From NCBI RefSeq assembly GCF_021811875.1, contig NZ_JAJBJD010000006.1, positions 1-15,289 on the forward strand: DNA of 15,289 nt, read 5' to 3'. The notes under the pieces were generated by a model, which was not told where the DNA came from, did no database searches, and worked only from the letters and a program-made list of their open reading frames with translations. This document shows, piece by piece, positions 1-6,361 of the stretch (its first letter is position 1; every line of letters begins with the position of its first letter). Source of the stretch: Candidatus Bandiella numerosa (GTDB taxonomy: Bacteria > Pseudomonadota > Alphaproteobacteria > Rickettsiales > Midichloriaceae). The position numbers were made by a program, and so were the translations under genes.

Positions 1-158
1 TGCTGCTCACCAGGCTCTCGATCTGAGCTACTTTGAGAAGATTAATCTCTTCTCTATGTACTCTGCTTTTGGTAAACACAAATCTGAAACCGCCCTATGC
101 GACATCGCTTGTACGGTGGTGTGAGAGCGAGGTGCTGCAATGCGCCTCTCTACTCGAT
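1..158 (+). mobile_element. Group II intron, 3' end only (upstream part outside window)
   Basis: This is the last part of a bacterial group II intron: the tail of domain IV plus domains V and VI. The block running from the ACCGCC arm through GGTGGTGTG to TACTCGAT matches in layout the conserved 3' end of one bacterial intron class, where a domain V ending in GGTGGTGTG is followed by a long hairpin and a terminal CGAT. A small perfect stem (35-41 with 48-54, seven pairs) lies in the domain IV remnant. The stretch is visibly richer in G and C than the exon after it, as expected of a recently arrived element. No reverse transcriptase ORF can be read in this short piece; it would lie upstream of the window. 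The 3' splice site is placed after T158 because it ends the AT that follows domain VI. Confidence 0.8.
86..158 (+). ncRNA. Group II intron domains V and VI
   Basis: Domain V: ACCGCC (89-94) pairs with GGTGGT (115-120), and an inner stem GCG (99-101) with CGC (106-108) closes an ACAT loop. The loop is not the usual GNRA type, which may weaken a tertiary contact. Domain VI: GAG (123-125) pairs with CTC (153-155), AG (126-127) with CT (150-151), and seven pairs join 129-135 to 142-148 around a six-base loop. A152 is left unpaired on the 3' side, six bases before T158, in the position expected of the branch-point adenosine. The pairing was read by hand. The domain VI fold in particular supports a structure able to splice, if the rest of the intron is intact. 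Confidence 0.75.
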
Positions 159-493
159 TTGAGAAAAATTATAAATTTTACGGAAAAATATCAAAAGTGT
201 TCTCAAACAATATATTATTTGATGCTGAAAGAAAGGAGGAAAATTTTTATTTTAATTTTGGAAAAATAACTTTTTTATCAGGAAATAATACAGGATTATG
301 CTTCCAAGTAAAAAATTTTAAAAATGGTGAAATTGAATTGATTCTGCCTAGTATTTATAAATTAGAAATAGGGGATACATACTCAGTCATAGCTGGATGT
401 GATAAAAATTTTTCATCATGTGTTACCAAATTTAATAATGCATTGAATTTTAGGGGAGAACCATATATTTCTAAGGTTCTAACTCGTCTTTAA
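159..493 (+). CDS. GTA g13-like / phage BR0599-type (DUF2163) protein, C-terminal exon
   Basis: About 110 codons downstream of the intron read as the C-terminal half of a DUF2163/phage BR0599 protein. The key signature is AGCDKNFSSCVTKFNNALNF, preceded by a stretch typical of the family (FGKITFLSGNNTGLCFQVKN, then LILPSIYKLEIGDTYSV). In Rhodobacter-type gene transfer agents this family is gp13, a minor component near the baseplate/tail tip. The N-terminal part would lie before the intron, outside the window. The reading frame crosses the splice site inside a TTT codon, so splicing could restore the protein. No g14 (NlpC/P60 peptidase) or g15 follows; a convergent symporter gene overlaps the last 15 bases. 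The protein ends sooner than usual after NFRG. It could also belong to a related prophage. Confidence 0.72.
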
Positions 494-1831
494 TCTATTA
501 AAAATTGCTGATAATGGAAAAGCTAGGACTGATAAAAATATACAAAACAGCTCCTTTGAAAGATTAAAATAGAAATCAGTACCAATTTTTGGATGAATAA
601 AAAACCCTATTATTCCTAAACAAATTGATGAGTATGCAAAAAAAGTACTTTTTTTAAAATTGAAATAGGATAATACTATCGGAAAAAATAGCGTGCACAC
701 CATTATTTGATAACTTAATAACATTGTCTCAATAATATTATCAAAATAATTTGCTATTACAATTCCAAAAAAACCAAGCAAAATAGTTATAATCCTTGTT
801 TTAAGTATATTATCAGAAAGTGAATTTTTCTTAAAATCTAATGTTAAATTTGAACTTATTGCACACAATAACGAATCACCAGTTGAGATAATAGCACATA
901 AAACCGCAAGCGCTGCTATGGATGTGATAAAACTATTTGAAGTACTAATAAAAAAGAATATCATCTCACTACTTCCAATAGGAATGTTCTCAATACTCCT
1001 AGCTGCTATACCAAAAATAAGTGGCAAAAAGGAAAAGCCAAGCAATAAAACTCCTGCTATAAAGGCTGATATATATGCCGTTTTTGAATTCTTAGCAGAG
1101 AAAAATTTTTGCGCCATATCTTGCTCTATGAAGACAAATAAAAATGGAACAATTATATATGGTGCAAAAAGCGCTTTATCTTTATTGACGATACTATGAA
1201 ACAAATTGTCTAATGAGAATTGTATATATTCATATTTGTTGAAAATATAGTATCCCATAATAATCGCAAAGGTAACAAATATAAAGATTATTTGCACAAT
1301 ATCTGTATAAATTATGGCCTTTAGCCCCCCTAATACCGTATACAGTATTAATATTGTCCAAAATATATAAACTACAAACTCATTTTCAATGCCAAATGCA
1401 ATTAAAAATTTTCTGGTACCTACTATTAAAGAAATTAATATTCCATAAAGAGAAATTATAGATATAGCAGAAGCTATTTTTCTAAGAAATTTCGACCCAT
1501 ATTCCTTTTCAAATAATTCGGCTATAGTTGAAATATTTTTTTCTCTTAACTGTTTTGCACCAAAAATTGCAACTGCAATTAAACCAAGCGATATACCAAG
1601 AGAGTAAAATATACCATATATTCCGTATTTGTAGGCAAAATCAGATGTTCCAAGCATTACACCAGGCCCTAATTGTGTTGCCAACAATGCTATACTAACA
1701 GATATAACTCCTAATTTCCTATCAGCTAAAAAATAACTATCATTGGTACTTATCCCCCTCGATGATTTATATCCGATATATATTAATATAAAAAGAAGTA
1801 TTGCCGAAAATGTTACGAAATAATAGCTCAT
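479..1831 (-). CDS. Sodium:solute symporter (SSS family)
   Basis: A 450-residue very hydrophobic inner-membrane protein with roughly a dozen predicted membrane segments. It fits the SSS (PutP/SGLT) family, which couples Na+ entry to uptake of amino acids, sugars or other small solutes. Recognisable family features are YTVLGGLKAIIYTDIVQ (about 164-180), the usual TM5 signature, and ISTGDSLLCAISSNLTLDF (about 315-333). The Ser-Thr pair in the latter lies where PutP-type transporters bind Na+. The length is a little shorter than the usual 480-500. The substrate cannot be told from sequence; a proline/pantothenate-type carrier is a guess. The ATG at 1831 begins 44 bases after the rpsU stop, so co-transcription with rpsU is possible. 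The 3' end overlaps the convergent GTA-like gene by 15 bases. Confidence 0.88.
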   Translation of the reverse strand: MSYYFVTFSAILLFILIYIGYKSSRGISTNDSYFLADRKLGVISVSIALLATQLGPGVMLGTSDFAYKYGIYGIFYSLGISLGLIAVAIFGAKQLREKNISTIAELFEKEYGSKFLRKIASAISIISLYGILISLIVGTRKFLIAFGIENEFVVYIFWTILILYTVLGGLKAIIYTDIVQIIFIFVTFAIIMGYYIFNKYEYIQFSLDNLFHSIVNKDKALFAPYIIVPFLFVFIEQDMAQKFFSAKNSKTAYISAFIAGVLLLGFSFLPLIFGIAARSIENIPIGSSEMIFFFISTSNSFITSIAALAVLCAIISTGDSLLCAISSNLTLDFKKNSLSDNILKTRIITILLGFFGIVIANYFDNIIETMLLSYQIMVCTLFFPIVLSYFNFKKSTFFAYSSICLGIIGFFIHPKIGTDFYFNLSKELFCIFLSVLAFPLSAIFNRLKTS

Positions 1832-1875
1832 ACAGTACTGTTAATACTTTAAAATATAGAACACAAAAAAGATCT

Positions 1876-2079
1876 TTAATAACCAGTCCCTGCAGGCTTC
1901 CTAAAAGATTTATGTTTCCTTTTTCTTGCTTCAGTACTTTTTCTAAGCTTTTTTTCAGAAGGCTTTTCATGGTGCCTTTTTTCTCTCATTACTTTAAATA
2001 TGCCCTCTCTTTGCAATTTCTTCTTAAGAATTTTTAAAGAATAATCAACATTGTTGAATCTAACTTGAACTTCTACCAA
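1876..2079 (-). CDS. rpsU: 30S ribosomal protein S21
   Basis: A 67-residue basic protein matching S21 from end to end: VQVRFNNVDYSLKILKKKLQ at the start, then QREGIFKVMREKRHHEKPSE and an Arg/Lys-rich tail. S21 is a small-subunit protein near the anti-Shine-Dalgarno region that helps mRNA binding. The start is TTG at 2079; no in-frame ATG or GTG precedes it, and the position after the initiator (V-E-V) lines up with the usual M-x-V beginning of the family. No clear Shine-Dalgarno sequence is visible. In Enterobacteria rpsU sits with dnaG and rpoD; here it precedes a symporter gene. Confidence 0.93.
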   Translation of the reverse strand: MVEVQVRFNNVDYSLKILKKKLQREGIFKVMREKRHHEKPSEKKLRKSTEARKRKHKSFRKPAGTGY

Positions 2080-2220
2080 AATATTATAATTTTTGTTATT
2101 AATTTACGGTGGATTTTACAACAAACAACTATAAAAGTAAACAGCGAAGTGAGCACAATACAGATATTAATTAAAATTTATTCATTGGCAATAATCAATA
2201 ATTCTAATATTAATAAATTA

Positions 2221-2808
2221 TTACTTTGTATATAGCTTCTCTAAATATCTGGCAATTAGGTCAACTTCAACATTTACTCTTGACCCAATGCTAATGTGGG
2301 ATAAATTCGTATTATCCCACGTATGTGGCACTATATTAACTTCAAAAAAAGTTTTGCTCACTTTATTAACAGTAAGCGATATCCCGTTAATTGTAATAGA
2401 GCATTTATAGGTGATATATTGATTTAGTTGCTTAGGTAATATAAATCTTATTTTGTGAGAATCTCCATCTTTTTCAATTTTAGACACTTCAGTATGGCAA
2501 TCAACATGACCCTGAACAAAATGTCCATTTAATAAATCCCCTACCCTTAGTGATTTTTCTAAATTCACTTTATAACCTAAATCCCAATAATTAACGTTGG
2601 TCACTCTTCTTGTTTCTGATGAAATTTGTGCAATAAAGCTGTCATGACTAATTTCAATCACTGTAAGACAAATTCCATCACAAGAAATCGAGTCTCCAAT
2701 ACTAATTTTATTGGCATCTAATACAGTTTTAATCTCCACTTTCCAATCATCAGTATCTTTATTTAGTACTGATACGATGCCAATGTCTGTTATAATACCG
2801 CTAAACAT
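2221..2808 (-). CDS. ribE: Riboflavin synthase, alpha chain
   Basis: A 195-residue protein with the two tandem lumazine-binding repeats of riboflavin synthase. The enzyme dismutates two 6,7-dimethyl-8-ribityllumazine molecules into riboflavin plus a pyrimidinedione, the last step of vitamin B2 synthesis. Repeat 1 holds MFSGI at the start, GDSISCDGICLTV (38-50) and SSET (63-66). Repeat 2 holds GHFVQGHVD (95-103), SITINGISLTV (137-147) and PHTWDNTNL (161-169). NVEVDLIARY (179-188) is the typical C-terminal helix for trimer formation. The length is normal. It stands alone and is transcribed away from the transaldolase gene; no other rib gene and no FMN riboswitch could be seen nearby. Confidence 0.95.
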   Translation of the reverse strand: MFSGIITDIGIVSVLNKDTDDWKVEIKTVLDANKISIGDSISCDGICLTVIEISHDSFIAQISSETRRVTNVNYWDLGYKVNLEKSLRVGDLLNGHFVQGHVDCHTEVSKIEKDGDSHKIRFILPKQLNQYITYKCSITINGISLTVNKVSKTFFEVNIVPHTWDNTNLSHISIGSRVNVEVDLIARYLEKLYTK

Positions 2809-2821
2809 GTCATATTTCTTG

Positions 2822-2849
2822 TTGCATAAAACTTAAAAACAGCTATCTT
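2822..2849 (+). promoter_or_regulatory. Candidate sigma70 promoter for the transaldolase-flgBC-fliE unit
   Basis: TTGCAT (2822-2827) and TATCTT (2844-2849) are 16 bases apart, 40 bases before the transaldolase ATG, in the gap between divergent genes. This was read by eye. In such AT-rich DNA chance matches are common, so it is weak. Confidence 0.25.
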
Positions 2850-2889
2850 AAAACTGACTGCTAGTCAATTTAATAATCTTTTTTGTGCT

Positions 2890-3537
2890 ATGAAAATATA
2901 TCTTGATAGTTGTGATGTAGACCTAATCAAAAAATATAAAGATTTAGGCTTTATTGACGGAGTAACAACTAACCCTTCAATCATTGCAAAATCTGGCAGA
3001 GATTTTAAAAAAGTTATTAAAGAAATTTGCGATGTTATTGATACATCTATAAGTGTTGAAGTACTATCAACTGATTATCAAAACATGCTTAAAGAAGCGG
3101 AAGAATTTTCAAAAATCGCACCGCAAATTACTATAAAATTACCAATTACAGAAGATGGTCTGAGGGCATGTAAAGCATTATCTGAAAGGGCTTTTAAAAC
3201 CAATATGACTTTGTGTTTTTCACCATTACAAGCATTGTTAGCAGCAAAAGCAGGAGCTACTTATGTCTCTCCCTTTATCGGAAGACTTGACGATATGGGA
3301 AGAGATGGAATTGATTTAATTGCAGATATTTGCTCTATTTATGAAAATTATCCAGATATATCAACTCAAATTTTAGCAGCTTCGATAAGGCATCCAATCC
3401 ATATAATTCAAGTTGCTAAGCTTGGCGTTGACGTGATAACATTGCCACCAAAATTAATTGAGGTTATGATCAATAATCCTCTAACTGATAAAGGTATTGA
3501 AATTTTTTTAAATGACTGGAATAATATAGAAAAGTAG
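2890..3537 (+). CDS. tal: Transaldolase, small TalC/FSA-type
   Basis: A 215-residue single-domain (beta/alpha)8 enzyme of the TalC/FSA group. The Schiff-base lysine is K83 in TIKLPIT. VTTNPSIIAKSG (25-36) and GATYVSPFIGRLDD (122-135) are family hallmarks. Two residues separate the two activities in this group: Glu at position 57 (SVEVLS) and Phe at 129 (SPF) match true transaldolases, whereas fructose-6-phosphate aldolase has Gln and Tyr. The likely reaction is therefore transfer of dihydroxyacetone between sugar phosphates in the non-oxidative pentose phosphate pathway. It starts with ATG and ends 23 bases before flgB, so it probably heads that transcript, an unusual pairing of sugar metabolism with flagellar rod genes. 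Confidence 0.92.
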   Translation: MKIYLDSCDVDLIKKYKDLGFIDGVTTNPSIIAKSGRDFKKVIKEICDVIDTSISVEVLSTDYQNMLKEAEEFSKIAPQITIKLPITEDGLRACKALSERAFKTNMTLCFSPLQALLAAKAGATYVSPFIGRLDDMGRDGIDLIADICSIYENYPDISTQILAASIRHPIHIIQVAKLGVDVITLPPKLIEVMINNPLTDKGIEIFLNDWNNIEK

Positions 3538-3551
3538 TTTTAAAAATTATT

Positions 3552-3555
3552 AGGA
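3552..3555 (+). promoter_or_regulatory. Ribosome binding site of flgB
   Basis: AGGA lies five bases before GTG at 3561. It favours that GTG over the downstream in-frame GTG codons at about 3612 and 3621, and so decides whether FlgB carries its hydrophobic N-terminus. Confidence 0.5.
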
Positions 3556-3560
3556 TAGTA

Positions 3561-3980
3561 GTGGGGTTACTGATTTGCACATTTTTTATAAGTGCTAATG
3601 CACAAGAAAATGTGCTTGAGGTGTATAAAAATTACATAGATTTTCTATCTAAAAACGATACTGTAATTTCGCAAAATATTGCAAATGCAGATACTCCAAA
3701 GTATTTACCAAAAAAATTAGAGGATAAAAAAAATCCTTTTAGCTACGATATCAAATTGGATACAACTAACCCTATGCATATCCACGCTGAGGAAAAAAAT
3801 TCTAAATATAAGCTATCAACTGCTGAAATAGTTGAAATCAAACCTGATGGAAATGCCGTAACCTTAGAAAATGAATTGTTAAAAAAGAATCAAAATTCAG
3901 TGAAGTTACATCAAGTTTCAAATATGTACAGTAAAGCAAAAAATATGATGAAATATGCAATTACAGGACAAATGAAATGA
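3561..3980 (+). CDS. flgB: Flagellar proximal rod protein FlgB, with signal-peptide-like N-terminus
   Basis: A 139-residue FlgB. The diagnostic rod/hook N-terminal motif is SQNIANADTPKYLPKKL (about 37-53), followed by a C-terminal helix with VKLHQVSNMYSKAKNMMKYA. FlgB forms the first ring of the rod on the FliF/FliE base. The start chosen is GTG 3561, with AGGA five bases upstream. This adds MGLLICTFFISANA, a short hydrophobic stretch ending in an ANA-type signal peptidase site, before QENVLEVYKNY. FlgB is normally exported by the flagellar type III apparatus without such a peptide. A start at the GTG near 3612 would give a conventional N-terminus, so the extension is not certain. The frame is open upstream to 3525, with extra Lys/Arg codons but no standard start. 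Its TGA overlaps the flgC ATG. Confidence 0.85.
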   Translation: MGLLICTFFISANAQENVLEVYKNYIDFLSKNDTVISQNIANADTPKYLPKKLEDKKNPFSYDIKLDTTNPMHIHAEEKNSKYKLSTAEIVEIKPDGNAVTLENELLKKNQNSVKLHQVSNMYSKAKNMMKYAITGQMK

Positions 3981-4480
3981 TAAAAAATATTTTTTTTCTA
4001 TCAATATTAGCATTATTTGCTAGCAATTTTAATGGAATCATTATCTCCTTTGCTGGTGAAAAAATAATTAGTGATCCACTAGAAGCGTCTATTAAAATAT
4101 CATCATCAGGTATGCAAGCTCAAAGTCAAAGACTTAAAGTCGTTGCACAAAACATTGCAAATTCTAATGTTACTGGTAAAACTCCAAATGAAAATCCATA
4201 TAGAAGAAAAATAATTTTTTTCAAAAATGTTTACGATCCAAAATTGGATGCAAAAGTACTAAAAGTTGATTCCATAAAAGAGGACCAATCTGATTTCACA
4301 CTTAAATATGAACCAAATCATCCAGCAGCAGATAATAATGGTATGGTAAAATACCCAAACGTAAATATAATAATTGAAACTGTTGACTCTAAAGAGGCGC
4401 AAAGGACATTTGATGCAAATGTAAATTCATTAGAAATAGCAAAGTCAAATCAAAACAAAATTCTTGAATTAATGAAATAA
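3977..4480 (+). CDS. flgC: Flagellar basal-body rod protein FlgC, with N-terminal signal-like extension
   Basis: A 167-residue FlgC. The core is of alphaproteobacterial type: DPLEASIKISSSGMQAQSQR (33-52), VVAQNIANSNVTGKTP (55-70), NPYRRKIIFF (73-82), YEPNHPAADNNGMVKYPNVN (111-130) and a C-terminal helix with FDANVNSLEIAKSNQNKIL. FlgC is a rod component next to FlgB. Relatives begin within a few residues of the DPL motif. Here about 30 extra residues precede it: a basic start (MIKN), a hydrophobic run (IFFLSILALFA), a second one (IIISF), then SFA before GEKIISD, which reads as a Sec signal peptide. The ATG overlaps the flgB stop (ATGA), and no other ATG, GTG or TTG occurs before the core, so the extension is likely genuine. 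Confidence 0.93.
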   Translation: MIKNIFFLSILALFASNFNGIIISFAGEKIISDPLEASIKISSSGMQAQSQRLKVVAQNIANSNVTGKTPNENPYRRKIIFFKNVYDPKLDAKVLKVDSIKEDQSDFTLKYEPNHPAADNNGMVKYPNVNIIIETVDSKEAQRTFDANVNSLEIAKSNQNKILELMK

Positions 4481-4484
4481 TATT

Positions 4485-4886
4485 ATGACAACTTCATCGT
4501 CTATTAAACCAGATTTCAGTAATGCTGTTGAGGCATATAGAAAGGCAAATAAAAATGTTAAAAACCTTAGTGCATCATCAGAAAACAGTAAAATTAGCAC
4601 AAATTCTGGACATGGTGTTTTATATGCTGGGGATAAAATGGATGTCTTATCTCAAGGCGTTACTAAAACCTCACAATTTTCTAGTATTGTTCAGGAATTG
4701 ATAAAAACAAGAGTGCAAAAGGTCAAAAATGCCGATAAAATCTCATTAGATGCAATCAAAGGGCGGACAGGAATGATTGAAGTAATGGAGGCGATAAATA
4801 ATTCGGAAATAGCATTGCAGGAAATCGTTACAGTTAGAGATAAAATAGTCGCTTCCTACTTAGATATTTTAAAAATGCCACTTTAG
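4485..4886 (+). CDS. fliE: Flagellar hook-basal body protein FliE
   Basis: A 133-residue protein whose C-terminal half is FliE-like: GMIEVMEAINNSEIALQEIV (96-115), then RDKIVASYLDILKMPL (118-133). The last stretch is the family's hallmark ending (usually AYQEIMRMPV-like). FliE joins the MS ring protein FliF to the rod proteins FlgB and FlgC, which agrees with its place four bases after flgC. It is longer than the roughly 105 residues usual; the extra length is a polar Ser/Asn/Lys-rich N-terminus. Unlike its two neighbours it has no hydrophobic leader. A MITE-like element begins four bases after its TAG stop. Confidence 0.82.
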   Translation: MTTSSSIKPDFSNAVEAYRKANKNVKNLSASSENSKISTNSGHGVLYAGDKMDVLSQGVTKTSQFSSIVQELIKTRVQKVKNADKISLDAIKGRTGMIEVMEAINNSEIALQEIVTVRDKIVASYLDILKMPL

Positions 4887-4890
4887 ATTA

Positions 4891-5032
4891 GACCTCTTTC
4901 GAAATTCGCTTATGTGGATGAAATGCTAGGCGATTTAGGCGCAGAGGACCGGAGTGTACTTGATGCACATGAGGACTCGAGCACAAAATCAACGACGCGT
5001 ATCAACACAGAAGTAGAGCTTCGAAAGAGGTC
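4891..5032 (+). mobile_element. MITE-like element, 142 bp, with perfect terminal inverted repeats
   Basis: TAGACCTCTTTCGAA (4889-4903) is repeated inverted without mismatch at 5020-5034. If the flanking TA on each side is a target duplication, the element is 4891-5032 with 13-base terminal repeats starting GACCTCTTTCGAA. Such ends and a TA target fit the IS5/IS427 group of insertion sequences. The interior (for example ATGCTAGGCGATTTAGGCGC) has no credible ORF and is plainly richer in G and C than its surroundings. It is probably a non-autonomous derivative moved by a transposase coded elsewhere. Strand is arbitrary. Confidence 0.72.
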
Positions 5033-5143
5033 TATTTTAAAATGATATTTAGCACGCATACGATTGAATTCATAGGCACCAAATAAAGCCCCCATAATTA
5101 AAATCTTTAAACGATACCACAAAAATATATGGCAATTTCTGAT

Positions 5144-5179
5144 AAAAAAAGGGGTTGCCTAAAACATAAAGGCAACACC
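5144..5179 (-). terminator. Rho-independent terminator (minus strand)
   Basis: Seven perfect pairs join 5154-5160 (GTTGCCT) and 5170-5176 (AGGCAAC) around a nine-base loop. With one bulged base (5177), two more G-C pairs extend the stem. On the minus strand it is followed by seven T residues (the A run at 5144-5150). It would end transcription coming from nuoC-ubiA, and from the small ORF before it. Confidence 0.72.
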
Positions 5180-5383
5180 TCCAACGAATAAGGGATCTTG
5201 AAAATCAAACTTTTTAAAAAAAGTATTCTTTGATGTTTCAATTACAAAACATCTTGATTCTATATGTTGAAATAATTTATTCAAGAAATAAATCTTAGTA
5301 ACCAATTTTATTTTTATCTGAATTACCATAATGAAAAAAACTTTACTATAAAAGGAAATTATAATTTTGATATGACCCAACAT
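5159..5383 (-). CDS. Doubtful small ORF between ubiA and the terminator
   Basis: An ATG-started ORF of 74 codons that fills the gap after ubiA and stops inside the terminator hairpin. The product is not recognised. The C-terminal part (KKFDFQDPLFVGGVAFMF) ends in an aromatic-rich strand with a final Phe, as outer-membrane beta-barrel proteins do, while the N-terminal half is low-complexity Ile/Lys/Phe. It might be the decayed end of an outer-membrane protein, a small expressed protein, or chance. The only contextual support is the terminator placed exactly at its end. Confidence 0.25.
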   Translation of the reverse strand: MLGHIKIIISFYSKVFFIMVIQIKIKLVTKIYFLNKLFQHIESRCFVIETSKNTFFKKFDFQDPLFVGGVAFMF

Positions 5384-5401
5384 AATATTAAATTTAGGTG
5401 T

Positions 5402-6361
5402 TTATATACAACCAATAGCAAATCCAAAAAAAATTAACATCCCAATAGCAAAATTACTTTTAACCTTCTTTAAGCAATCTTCTGGCGAATTTAAATCAAC
5501 ATTATCAATTTGTTGAGATAACATGAAAAAACCCATAAGTATAACTATAAAAAATATAACATTTAGGTTAGCATTTAACCCTGCTATATCTAATGAAAAA
5601 ATAAAAAATTTATATAGATATCTCACTATTTCTTTTGTATTATCACCAAAAGCTATTGCCGTGGATTTAACACCAATTTTTTCATCATCTTTTTTATCTT
5701 GATGTGCATATATTGTATCATAACCAATAGTCCAAAAAATTGATGCTATATATATTAAGATAGGTACAAAGGAAATATATTGCTCAACAGAAAACCATGC
5801 AATAAAGATACCTAAATTAAAGGTAGCACCGAGAAATATTTGTGGATAGTAACTATACCTTTTTATTAATGGATACACCATAATTAACCCCGTTGTTAAA
5901 ATACCAAAATAAATTGACTTCGGCGGAAGTAATAATAATATAAATAAGCCAATGATCAGCAGCACAAGAAGGAATTTAACTGCATTTTTAAGCGTTAATT
6001 CACCACTTGCAAGCGGCCTCATTTTTGTGCGCTCTACATACTTATCAATATCCCTGTCTATGATATCATTGATTACTACACCTGCACCTCTCATTATAAC
6101 AGCTCCAAAAGTAAATATTATAAAGAGACATAAAAAATGAAGAATATCATAAGAAACAACTGCTAAAGTCCATAAAACAGGCATCATAACTAACTGAGTC
6201 CCCACAGGTTGATGCAATCTCATCAATCTTGCATAAGGATTTGCATCTGCAAATTTGAAAAAATCTACAGATATTTTTTCAATCATTCGTATCTTTTGTT
6301 TGACATAGGCATTACCTTTATCAGCATAACTTTGAAAATTACTGCTTGGTTGCTTTTTCAT
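5402..6361 (-). CDS. ubiA: 4-hydroxybenzoate polyprenyltransferase UbiA
   Basis: An integral-membrane prenyltransferase of about 319 residues that attaches the isoprenoid tail to 4-hydroxybenzoate in ubiquinone synthesis. Both Mg2+-diphosphate motifs are present: NDIIDRDID (98-106), followed by KMRPLASG, and DTIYAHQDKKDD (215-226), followed by KIGVKSTAIAFG. About eight hydrophobic segments are visible. The ATG at 6361 is chosen. The longer reading from 6409 would begin deep inside nuoC, and a later ATG at 6286 would give the more usual length of about 294. The chosen start overlaps the nuoC end by 23 bases, suggesting translational coupling. The 40-residue polar N-terminus before the family core (YARLMRLHQPVG) may therefore be partly untranslated. 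Confidence 0.93.
   Translation of the reverse strand: MKKQPSSNFQSYADKGNAYVKQKIRMIEKISVDFFKFADANPYARLMRLHQPVGTQLVMMPVLWTLAVVSYDILHFLCLFIIFTFGAVIMRGAGVVINDIIDRDIDKYVERTKMRPLASGELTLKNAVKFLLVLLIIGLFILLLLPPKSIYFGILTTGLIMVYPLIKRYSYYPQIFLGATFNLGIFIAWFSVEQYISFVPILIYIASIFWTIGYDTIYAHQDKKDDEKIGVKSTAIAFGDNTKEIVRYLYKFFIFSLDIAGLNANLNVIFFIVILMGFFMLSQQIDNVDLNSPEDCLKKVKSNFAIGMLIFFGFAIGCI

Noticed and set aside
33..269. Plus-strand 78-codon ORF at the left edge
   Set aside because: It runs through the structured intron domains V/VI and then out of frame with the DUF2163 exon. It is a by-product of the intron RNA structure.
1801..2079. Overlapping ORFs on both strands around rpsU
   Set aside because: They are other-frame readings of rpsU and its surroundings with no recognisable protein features.
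4910..5122. Minus-strand 70-codon ORF
   Set aside because: Half of it lies inside the MITE-like element, so the frame is a chance join of element and flanking DNA. Only the 5035-5140 part looks coding, and that is noted as a finding.
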